From Actinomycetes bacterium (lineage in GTDB: Bacteria > Actinomycetota > Actinomycetes > Streptosporangiales > Streptosporangiaceae), in NCBI GenBank assembly GCA_021793235.1, contig JAJYTD010000004.1, positions 145,005-209,004 of the forward strand: a stretch of DNA of 64,000 bases. Reading direction: 5' to 3'. The notes beneath the pieces were generated by a model. That model saw only the letters and a program-made list of their open reading frames with translations, had not been told where the DNA came from and made no database searches. The number at the start of each line of letters is the position of its first letter. Positions within the stretch are counted from its first letter, which is position 1. Position numbers and translations under genes: made by a program. Shown here piece after piece: positions 57,527 to 64,000 of this stretch.

Positions 57527-58141
57527 TTAGGGGCGGCGATGGGCGCGGACGATCACGTCGTGCAGCTGAACCGTTCGGCCGCCCGCATCGACAGTGCGGG
57601 TGTTCTCGTAACTGGCATCGACCTGCCAGCCGGGGCCGGTGAACAGTCCGGTAATCCCTGAACGGGTGACGGTCGCCTCTACCGGGTGGTCGCCGCCCGC
57701 GTGTGGGGCGTGGAGGTGGCCGACGATCAGCATGCTCCCGCCGGGCACGACCCAGGAGGCGAGACGCTGATAGAAGGCCAGCTGGCCGATGGTGGGATGG
57801 GCGTAGTTGGTGACCACAAGATCCCACGTGCGGCCTGGTTCCCACCGGGTCAGATCCGCCTCCACCCACTCCACCTGACCGGCAAGACCGGCCTGTTCTG
57901 TACGGGAGGTGGCAGCGGCCAGCGCGGGCGCGGAGATGTCCGCGCCGGTGACCTGCCAGCCGTGCTGTGCCAGCCACACCGCCTCAACTCCGGCCCCGCA
58001 CCCCGCATCCAGCGCCGTCCCAACGGGCAGGTGCTGAGTCTCGGCGGGAAGATACGGGTTCACCGGCAGCTCCCGGCCCGGAGTATGGCCCGTGGCCCGG
58101 GCCCAGTGGTTCTCCCAGTACGCCTTGTCGAAGTCGTGCAT
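57527..58141 (-). CDS. Class I SAM-dependent methyltransferase
   Basis: 204 aa from ATG 58141 (MHDFDKAYWENHWARATGHT). SAM motif GTALDAGCGAGVEAVWLAQ, acidic end of beta-2 VTGADISAP, and DLVVTNYAHP as the motif IV-like segment. Similar small enzymes methylate thiols, chalcogens or small metabolites; the substrate is unknown. Three bases separate it from the thioredoxin-reductase-like gene upstream on the same strand, so they are probably co-transcribed. Confidence 0.85.
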   Translation of the reverse strand: MHDFDKAYWENHWARATGHTPGRELPVNPYLPAETQHLPVGTALDAGCGAGVEAVWLAQHGWQVTGADISAPALAAATSRTEQAGLAGQVEWVEADLTRWEPGRTWDLVVTNYAHPTIGQLAFYQRLASWVVPGGSMLIVGHLHAPHAGGDHPVEATVTRSGITGLFTGPGWQVDASYENTRTVDAGGRTVQLHDVIVRAHRRP

Positions 58142-58144
58142 CGC

Positions 58145-59109
58145 CTACACCCGCCCCGTGTCGGACTGCCTACGCTGGAGGGCGTGGTCGGCGTGCTGGA
58201 GAACCAGTTCGGTGTTGACCGTCATCGCCACCCGTGCCCCGTTCGCGGCGGCCTCGCTGACCTGCATACTGGGGTTGACGACGTTCCCTGCCGCCCACAC
58301 CCCGGGTACAGAGGTGTGCCCGGCCGGGTCTGCGACCACGGCGACGCCGGCGGCGCTCGTGGTCACCTCCACTCCAAGCCCCTCGAGCCCGTTCAGTCGG
58401 GCACGCGTGAGAGCGGGAACAGCCAACGCATCCACCTCGATCCGGGTGCCGTCCTGCATCCGCACCCCCGTCAGCTGATCGTCTGTGACCTCAAGACCGG
58501 TGACGGGGCCGGGGGTCACGGTGATGCCGACAGCGGCGAGCTTGTCCAGCTCCGCAGTAGGAAACTCGGTCCCGTTCGGGAAGAACCGCATCTGGCCGCT
58601 CCACTGGTGGAACAGCAGCGCCTGCATCGCCGACATCGGCCCCGTTGCCAGCAGCCCGATCCGCTGGTCGCGGATCTCCCATCCATGGCAGTACGGGCAG
58701 TGCACCACGTCGTGTCCCCACCGCTGGGCAAGGCCGGGCACGGCGGGAAGCTCATCACGCACTCCCGTGGCGATCACCACCTGACCCGCCCGCACCACAG
58801 ACCCATCGCCGAGCATCAGAACGAAACCCCGCCCGGAACGGCCTCCGCGGAGGTGACGTCCGCCGAGATGATCCGCGCCCCGTAGGAGGCCGCGTCCTTC
58901 CTCCCCCTGTCCAGCAGCTCCAGCGGGTTGATCCCCTCTAACCCCAGCAGCCCGTGCGCAGCACGAGCCGGAGCATTCCGGGGCCTGCCGCCATCAACAA
59001 CCCCTACCCGGCGGCGGGCGCGCGCCAGCGTCAACGCCGCACTCAGGCCCGCAGCCCCTCCGCCGACAATCGCCACGTCCCATACCTGGTCAACCTGGTC
59101 TGCGCCCAT
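58145..59109 (-). pseudogene. Thioredoxin-reductase-like FAD/NAD(P) oxidoreductase split by a frameshift
   Basis: From ATG 59109 (GAGGAAGGA upstream) the FAD motif reads VAIVGGGAAGLSAALTLARA and the frame continues to TGA 58818-58816. A second frame starts at the overlapping ATG (58816) with MLGDGSVVRAGQVVIATGVR and runs to 58145, including HCPYCHGWEI with the CxxC pair and the late NVVNPSMQVSEAAANGARVA. Together they would make a normal ~320-aa protein. The break falls inside the FAD domain, so two working proteins are unlikely; either a true frameshift or a sequencing error. It is divergent from the XRE-cupin regulator. Confidence 0.75.
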
Positions 59110-59203
59110 CGCGCATCCTTCCTCGAAGTCTCGTCGCCGCCACCAGACTCGCCCACACCATGCAGGAATGCAATCTTCCTTGCCGAACGGCAAAATAGTG
59201 AGT

Positions 59204-59794
59204 ATGGATGACACGATCGACCACACTCTGGACACTGTCGGGCAGCGGCTGAAGCACCTGCGGCTACGCCGCGATATCACCCTGACCGAGCTTGCGACCG
59301 AGACCGGGATCTCCACCAGCACCCTGTCTCGTCTGGAAGCCGGGCATCGCCGACCGACCCTGGAGCAGCTCCTGCCCTTGGCGCGCTACTACGGGGTGAC
59401 CCTCGACTCCCTCGTCGGCGCACCCCGCACCGCCGACCCCCGTGTCGACCTGCGCCCAATCGCATGCAACGACGGGTCGGTCATCATCCCCCTCACCCAC
59501 AGGCCAGGCGGCATCCAGGCCTACAAGTTCGTCCTCCCCACAGGAGACGACGACGCCGTACCCGACTTGCGTTCACACGAGGGATACGACTGGGCCTACG
59601 TCCTCAACGGAACCCTGCGCCTCGTCCTCGGCGAACACGACCTTCTCCTCAAAGCCGGCGAAGCAGCCGAGTTCGACACCCGCACCCCGCACTGGTTCGG
59701 CGCCACCAGCGCAGGCCCCGTCGAATACCTCAGCCTCATCGGCAGACAAGGCGAACGAGCCCACGTCCGCGCCACCACCCGCTCCCACGACTGA
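59204..59794 (+). CDS. XRE-cupin transcriptional regulator
   Basis: 196 aa from ATG 59204. HTH_3 domain ~12-66 (LRLRRDITLTELATETGIST, LSRLEAGHRRPTLEQLLP) and a C-terminal cupin ~110-190 (LRSHEGYDWAYVLNGTLRLV, GEAAEFDTRTPHWFG). Regulators of this type usually control the divergent oxidoreductase/methyltransferase set, here 59109 and 58141 on the other strand. The 94-bp gap holds the shared promoters. Confidence 0.88.
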   Translation: MDDTIDHTLDTVGQRLKHLRLRRDITLTELATETGISTSTLSRLEAGHRRPTLEQLLPLARYYGVTLDSLVGAPRTADPRVDLRPIACNDGSVIIPLTHRPGGIQAYKFVLPTGDDDAVPDLRSHEGYDWAYVLNGTLRLVLGEHDLLLKAGEAAEFDTRTPHWFGATSAGPVEYLSLIGRQGERAHVRATTRSHD

Positions 59795-59810
59795 ACACGG
59801 CACGCTACAA

Positions 59811-59865
59811 GCGCCGTCACCGCGCCGTCACCGCGCAGCCGTCGTGCCAACGCCGTGCCAACGCC
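59811..59865. repeat. Two short 11-bp tandem duplications
   Basis: GCGCCGTCACC occurs twice at 59811-59832 and GTGCCAACGCC twice at 59844-59865, in the gap before glpD. They may be slippage products or paired binding sites. Confidence 0.6.
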
Positions 59866-59961
59866 GTGTCGATCGGTCGCTTGCGCACCGTCAGGTTAGC
59901 CTGGAGGCCGTGGGACGAACCGGGCATCCGCCCGGTAGGTCGCCGGAGAGGGGCACATGGC

Positions 59962-61683
59962 ATGACAGCAGCGCGGATGGGCCCGCACGAACGGTCCGAG
60001 GCACTAGCGAGCATGGCCCGCAACGAGTTCGACGTACTGGTGGTGGGCGGCGGCATCGTGGGTGCCGGGGTGGCGCTCGACGCGGTCTCCCGCGGCCTCT
60101 CGGTGGGGCTGATCGAAGCCAGGGACTTCGCCGCCGGAACCTCCAGCAGGTCCAGCAAGCTGATTCACGGCGGGCTGCGCTACCTGGAGCAGTTGGATTT
60201 CGAACTGGTCCGCGAGGCCCTCACCGAGCGCGGGCTGCTGCTGCACCGCATCGCGCCGCACCTGGTGCGGCCGGTCCCGTTCCTGTTCCCGCTCACCCGG
60301 CACTGGGAGCGCCCCTACATCGGCGCGGGGGTCGCGCTCTACGACACGCTCGCGATGTCCATGGGCACCGCCCGCGGGCTGCCGCGCCACCGCCACCTCA
60401 CCCGCAGCGGGGCACTGCGGGTCTTCCCCGCGCTGCGCCGCGACTCCCTGGTCGGCGCCGTGCAGTACTGGGACGCCCAGGTCGACGATGCCCGCTACGT
60501 GGTCACCGTACTGCGCACGGCCGCAGCCTACGGTGCGCAGATCGCCTCGCGGGTGCAGGCGGTCGGATTCCTGCGCGAAGGCGAGCACGTCACCGGGGCG
60601 CGCGCCCGCGACCTGGAAACCGGCGAGGAGATCGAGATCCGGGCCCGGCAGGTGGTCAACGCCGCCGGGGTGTGGACCGACGACATCCAGGAGATGGTCG
60701 GCGGACGGGGCCAGATCCACGTGCGCGCCTCCAAGGGCATCCACCTGGTGGTGCCGCGCGACCGGATCCAGGCGTCCTCGGGGCTGATCCTGCGCACGGA
60801 GAAGAGCGTGCTGTTCGTGATCCCGTGGGGCCGGCACTGGATCGTGGGGACCACCGACACCGAATGGGACCTGGACAAGGCGCACCCGGCCGCCAGCCGC
60901 CGCGACATCGACTACCTCCTCGACCACGTCAACCGGGTGCTGCGAGTACCTCTGACCAGGGACGACGTCGAGGGTGTGTATGCCGGGCTGCGGCCGCTGC
61001 TGTCCGGCGAGTCCGACGAGACCTCGAAGCTGTCCCGAGAGCACACGGTCGCCCACCCCGTTCCGGGCCTGGTGCTGATCGCCGGAGGCAAGTACACCAC
61101 CTACCGGGTCATGGCCAAAGATGCCGTGGACGCTGTGGCGCACGGTCTCGACGGGCGGATCCCGGAGTCGGTCACCGACCGGGTCCCCCTGGTGGGCGCC
61201 GACGGCTGGGCGGCGCTGTGGAACCAGCGGCGCAAGCTCGCCCGCGAGTCCGGCCTGCACCGGTCGCGGGTGACCCACCTGCTGCGGCGCTACGGGACGA
61301 TGATCGGTGAGGTGCTGGCGCTGATGAACGAGCGCCCCGACCTCAAAGAGCCCCTGGCCGGCGCCGACGACTACCTGCGCGCCGAGATCGTCTACGCGGT
61401 GGAGCACGAGGGGGCCCGGCACCTGGACGACGTGCTGTCGCGGCGCACCCGCATCGCTTTTGAGACCTGGGATCGGGGCATCGCCGCCGCCGAGGAGGTC
61501 GCTTCGCTGATGGCCGCTCCGCTGGAGTGGAGCGAGGACCAGATCGACCGCGAAGTCGCCTACTACCGCAAGCGGATCGAGGTGGAGCGGGCCGCCCAGG
61601 AGCAGGACAACGACAACGAGGCCGATGCCGTGCAGCACGGCGCATCCGACATCGTCCCCCAGGCGCGGGTGGTGGCGGGCTGA
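59962..61683 (+). CDS. glpD: Glycerol-3-phosphate dehydrogenase (FAD-dependent)
   Basis: 573 aa from ATG 59962 (MTAARMGPHERSEALASMAR) with GGAGAGGGG upstream. The FAD-binding motif is VLVVGGGIVGAGVALDAVSR, followed by the family signatures SSRSSKLIHGGLRYLEQLD and GGKYTTYRVMAKDAVDAV. It feeds electrons from glycerol-3-phosphate to menaquinone at the membrane and yields DHAP. The C-terminal ~60 residues are acidic and low-complexity, as in actinobacterial GlpD. Confidence 0.94.
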   Translation: MTAARMGPHERSEALASMARNEFDVLVVGGGIVGAGVALDAVSRGLSVGLIEARDFAAGTSSRSSKLIHGGLRYLEQLDFELVREALTERGLLLHRIAPHLVRPVPFLFPLTRHWERPYIGAGVALYDTLAMSMGTARGLPRHRHLTRSGALRVFPALRRDSLVGAVQYWDAQVDDARYVVTVLRTAAAYGAQIASRVQAVGFLREGEHVTGARARDLETGEEIEIRARQVVNAAGVWTDDIQEMVGGRGQIHVRASKGIHLVVPRDRIQASSGLILRTEKSVLFVIPWGRHWIVGTTDTEWDLDKAHPAASRRDIDYLLDHVNRVLRVPLTRDDVEGVYAGLRPLLSGESDETSKLSREHTVAHPVPGLVLIAGGKYTTYRVMAKDAVDAVAHGLDGRIPESVTDRVPLVGADGWAALWNQRRKLARESGLHRSRVTHLLRRYGTMIGEVLALMNERPDLKEPLAGADDYLRAEIVYAVEHEGARHLDDVLSRRTRIAFETWDRGIAAAEEVASLMAAPLEWSEDQIDREVAYYRKRIEVERAAQEQDNDNEADAVQHGASDIVPQARVVAG

Positions 61684-61786
61684 GAGCGCGTCTGTGAACT
61701 TGTCAGCTCGACGTGGTCCGTGCGGGCTCGGCCGAGGGCGCCCCTGCCGCGATGAGTTCCGGCCGGGTCGCGGGTCTGTTCTGGTG

Positions 61787-61812
61787 ACCGTCGTAGGACG
61801 TCCTACGACGGT
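61787..61812. promoter_or_regulatory. Perfect 26-bp palindrome upstream of DUF899 gene
   Basis: The half ACCGTCGTAGGAC is followed directly by its exact complement GTCCTACGACGGT, 29 bases before ATG 61842. The perfect symmetry and position near the start point to an operator for a dimeric repressor (TetR, MarR or ArsR type). It may also form an RNA hairpin. No regulator gene is adjacent. Confidence 0.7.
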
Positions 61813-61841
61813 GCCCGGAACGAGACACCCTGGAGGACACC

Positions 61842-62624
61842 ATGACGACCACGCCGAACGACCCGACCACCGCGCTGCCCGGCCGCCCGCCCGTGGTTGA
61901 CCTAGCCACCTGGCAGGCTGCCCGTGACGAGCTTCTGGTCCACGAGAAGGCCCACACCCGCGAGGGCGACGCCCTCGCTGCGGCCCGCCGCCGGCTGCCG
62001 ATGGTGGAGTTCGACGGGACGGTCGAGGTCGTCGGACCCGATGGCCCGGTCCCGTTCCTGGACCTGTTCCAAGGCCGCGACGAGCTCGTGGTCTACAAGC
62101 ACATGTGGTACGACGGCGCGCCGCACCAGGGGCAGTGCGAGGGCTGCACCACCACGCCCTGGCACCTGAAGGACGCCGTCTACCTCAACGCCCGCGGCGT
62201 CTCGTTCGCCGTCCTGACCACGGGCAGGTGGGATGAGGTGGCCTCCTACGTCGAGTTCATGGGCTACACCCAGCCCTGGTACTCGGTGCGTGACGTGGAC
62301 GAGCCGGTCGGCGGCAGCATGGGGTACATCACCTGCTTCCTGCGCGACGGCGACCGCGTGTTCCTCACCTACTCCACGACGGGCCGTGGCAACGAGCCGG
62401 TCAACGGGTCCTTGGGCCTGCTCGACATGACGCCCTACGGCCGTGGCGAGGCGTGGGAGGACAACCCCGAGGGCTGGCCCGAAGGGCGCGGCTCGTGCTG
62501 GTTCTGGCGCTCGGACGCGGACGGGAACGCCACCTGGGGCCCGACCAGCCGCCCCGTGCCGCAGTGGGCCCGCCCCGGCGCGATCCCAGTGGAGGCCCTC
62601 GGCCGGCACGGCCACTGCCACTGA
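61842..62624 (+). CDS. DUF899 family protein (thioredoxin-like)
   Basis: 260 aa from ATG 61842 (MTTTPNDPTTALPGRPPVVD), with GGAGG upstream. It fits the DUF899 family of thioredoxin-fold proteins: VVDLATWQAARDELLVHEKA, LFQGRDELVVYKHMWYD, the CxxC pair CEGC, and FMGYTQPWYSVRDVD. Members are predicted dithiol-disulfide oxidoreductases without a confirmed reaction. A 26-bp palindrome just upstream suggests tight regulation, perhaps by an oxidative or electrophile signal. Confidence 0.88.
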   Translation: MTTTPNDPTTALPGRPPVVDLATWQAARDELLVHEKAHTREGDALAAARRRLPMVEFDGTVEVVGPDGPVPFLDLFQGRDELVVYKHMWYDGAPHQGQCEGCTTTPWHLKDAVYLNARGVSFAVLTTGRWDEVASYVEFMGYTQPWYSVRDVDEPVGGSMGYITCFLRDGDRVFLTYSTTGRGNEPVNGSLGLLDMTPYGRGEAWEDNPEGWPEGRGSCWFWRSDADGNATWGPTSRPVPQWARPGAIPVEALGRHGHCH

Positions 62625-62707
62625 CGGGCCTTCGTCGACGGCGTCGGTAAAAGGTTTTAGGTGCCGGGCGGAACCTCCATACGACGCGAACGGCGCTTCT
62701 CCCCGTT

Positions 62708-62762
62708 GATCTTGACGTTGCGCACCTCTCGCGCGCGTTTTGGGGTGCACAACATCAAGATC
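62708..62762. repeat. Stem-loop repeat family B, copy 2
   Basis: GATCTTGACGTTGCGCAC at 62708-62725 pairs with 62745-62762 with two mismatches around a 19-base loop. Same ends (GATCTTGA../..CAAGATC) as copies 1 and 3. It lies between the DUF899 gene and the next small gene and probably terminates transcription. Confidence 0.7.
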
Positions 62763-62858
62763 GGCGGTGGACCCCCATTGTCGGGGAACCGATCGCCGTA
62801 CGGATCAGTCGAAGGGGTTTGAACCCGTCTCGATCCCGCCTGCCAAGGAGGCTGAACG

Positions 62859-63140
62859 ATGCCCCCTCCACCGGACAAGTGGATCGTGCTCGTCGAGGAG
62901 AGTTCCGGTGGCTACCGGGGCCGGCGCATCGACAATTCCACGCTGGAGCACGTATATCCGAGCCGTGACATGGCCCGCCAAGCCGCATTCGACATCGCCC
63001 AGGACCACCAGCCCCGCCACCCCTCGATCGTCCGGCAGCGCACGGTCATCCGCCGCAGTCCGGACGAGTACACGGTGCTCGTCGAGGGCCTGCTGGAGAC
63101 CCACCACTATGAAGTGAGTGTGGGAGAGCTCGTGAGCTGA
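62859..63140 (+). CDS. Small hypothetical protein
   Basis: 93 aa from ATG 62859 (MPPPPDKWIVLVEESSGGYR), AAGGAGG upstream. It is a small soluble protein with two similar beta-rich halves (DKWIVLVEESS.. and DEYTVLVEGLL..), but no motif that I recognise. It is likely a real gene by RBS, codon use and length. No operon partner is visible. Confidence 0.65.
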   Translation: MPPPPDKWIVLVEESSGGYRGRRIDNSTLEHVYPSRDMARQAAFDIAQDHQPRHPSIVRQRTVIRRSPDEYTVLVEGLLETHHYEVSVGELVS

Positions 63141-63142
63141 CA

Positions 63143-63190
63143 CCTCTTGGCGCTGTGCACCCCTGCGTCTTGGGGGCACGCGTCAAGATC
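63143..63190. repeat. Stem-loop repeat family B, copy 3
   Basis: CTCTTGGCGCTGTGCAC and GCACGCGTCAAGATC form an imperfect stem, starting three bases after the stop of the small hypothetical gene. The right arm has the CAAGATC ending of the other copies. Confidence 0.55.
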
Positions 63191-63255
63191 GGCGCGGGAG
63201 AGACGGCTGAGGGCGAGGGCGAGGGCGTTGTCGTGCCCGGGCACGCCTTCCTGGC

Positions 63256-63433
63256 TGCGGCAATGGGGCATCCTGAGCGCAGCGAGGGATGCCGGCTTGC
63301 CGCCGGACACGCCCGATACCAAAAAGCCGGACCGCCACCACGGTTTCGGGGGACTGCTTCCGCAAAAGGTGCTGGTCTGCTCGGCGGCAAGCTGGTCCCT
63401 GCTCGCTGCGCTCGTAGGGCCCCCATTGCCGCA
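63256..63433. repeat. ~178-bp dispersed repeat family A, copy 3
   Basis: Bounded by TGCGGCAATGGGG and CCCCATTGCCGCA, with inner arms GAGCGCAGCGAGGGATGC and GTCCCTGCTCGCTGCGCTC. In reverse complement it matches copy 1 almost throughout, so the copies are inserted in both orientations. The rest of the 63141-63474 gap holds no gene. Confidence 0.85.
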
Positions 63434-63474
63434 CCCCGCGACCGCCCCCGTCGATATAGAAGCGCCGCCGGGCC

Positions 63475-63954
63475 CTACTCGGATTCGTCGGTTCCGCTCG
63501 GGTGGATGCACGGTGAGGAAGTGCTGATGGAGAGGTCCCCCTGGACACCGCTGCGGACCGACATCTGGAACTTGTCCTCGTCGTTTCGGACCGACACGAA
63601 GAGCTTGTCGGGCCGCAGGTCCTCCACCACGGTGTAGCCGTTGGTGTTCCAATACTCGACCAGCGCTTCGACGTGCTCATCGTTCTCCTCGGCGGGCAGG
63701 CCGTCGAGCCAATACCGCTTGCTCACCGTGATGAGGGGTTCGGGATCGCAGGCGGCGCTGACGGTGCGCCCCAGCGGCGCCAGCTCCAGCGAATCGGGCA
63801 GCGCCGCGACCGTGTCCGAGATGTGCTTCTCGGCGCGCTCGCCGGCCTGCTCCTCGTTGAGTGGGCTCTCGGGCGCTTCGTCGTCCGACCAGTCGCAACC
63901 ACTGGCCAGCAGCACAGCAATGGCGACGCAGGCCGACCACGGTATCCGGCGCAT
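63475..63954 (-). CDS. Small lipoprotein
   Basis: 159 aa from ATG 63954. The signal peptide MRRIPWSACVAIAVLLASGC ends in a lipobox (LASG-C20), so the mature protein should be lipid-anchored on the outer face of the membrane. The rest is acidic and soluble (EEQAGERAEKHISDTVAALP, ITVSKRYWLDG), with two further cysteines that may pair (SAACDPEP, SSPCIHPSG). No domain recognised. Such small lipoproteins are common in actinobacteria. Confidence 0.8.
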   Translation of the reverse strand: MRRIPWSACVAIAVLLASGCDWSDDEAPESPLNEEQAGERAEKHISDTVAALPDSLELAPLGRTVSAACDPEPLITVSKRYWLDGLPAEENDEHVEALVEYWNTNGYTVVEDLRPDKLFVSVRNDEDKFQMSVRSGVQGDLSISTSSPCIHPSGTDESE

Positions 63955-64000
63955 GCCGCGTCCCCCTGTTCTAGATCGTTGATGGGAATCTTGTGGCCGG

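Noticed and set aside
57686..58885. 399-codon plus-strand frame opposite the methyltransferase and oxidoreductase genes
   Set aside because: The minus-strand products have clear SAM and FAD motifs; the plus frame has none.
59442..61310. Long plus-strand frame overlapping XRE-cupin and glpD genes
   Set aside because: Arg/Pro/Gly-rich out-of-frame translation of two recognised genes.

Overview
The window is high-GC actinobacterial DNA, most like a Nocardiopsis/Streptomonospora-type relative of Streptomyces. Evidence: GTG/TTG starts with GGAG-type Shine-Dalgarno sites, a WhiB-family Fe-S regulator, ANTAR, STAS and RsbW-type signalling proteins, GroEL with a His-rich tail, a ShbA-like sigma factor beside guaB, and an osaABC-like osmoadaptation locus. 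No rRNA, tRNA or CRISPR array was seen. All coordinates were counted by hand from the sequence.

Layout. (1) 1-3.7 kb: end of a wall-teichoic-acid-type locus (SDR tail, CDP-glycerol glycerophosphotransferase-like protein, polysaccharide pyruvyl transferase-like protein). (2) 3.8-8.3 kb: a carboxymuconolactone-decarboxylase-family protein and two tandem 451-aa cytochromes P450 that lack ExxR, with the decayed end of a third P450 between them. (3) 8.4-12.4 kb: ABC-2 exporter plus a DesK/DesR-type two-component pair. (4) 12.3-19.35 kb: an accessory island bounded by ~113-bp direct repeats of the DesR 3' end. It holds an IS481 relic, an acetyltransferase, a TPR-type HTH regulator, an RsbW-like ATPase, a frameshifted small gene, an APH-like kinase, a HAD-like protein and two proteins I do not recognise.

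(5) 19.4-34.8 kb: a dense signalling region. osaC-like anti-sigma/phosphatase is divergent from osaA (six-unit HAMP-array hybrid kinase) and osaB. PAS-GAF, GAF-ANTAR, STAS and MEDS-HATPase proteins follow, then a glycosyltransferase, a degenerate SDR and a PP2C phosphatase. (6) 34.9-40.1 kb: CopC-like protein, WhiB-family regulator and ectABCD for ectoine/hydroxyectoine. Osmotic sensing and compatible-solute synthesis are therefore neighbours. (7) 40.1-49.8 kb: housekeeping genes: flavodoxin-like, CPBP-like and SRPBCC proteins, alr, the convergent tsaE-tsaB-rimI-tsaD operon, a long coiled-coil protein and a THUMP-like methyltransferase.

(8) 49.9-56.2 kb: CIRCE-controlled groES-groEL, shbA-like sigma factor, guaB and guaB3. 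(9) 56.2-64 kb: an intact IS630 element inserted exactly at the guaB3 stop codon, an IS701-like scrap, a methyltransferase, a frameshifted thioredoxin-reductase-like gene, an XRE-cupin regulator, glpD, a DUF899 protein behind a perfect 26-bp palindrome, a small hypothetical gene and a lipoprotein. Two families of dispersed intergenic repeats, a ~178-bp element with 13-bp terminal inverted repeats (3 copies) and a ~55-bp stem-loop (3 copies), are scattered through the second half.
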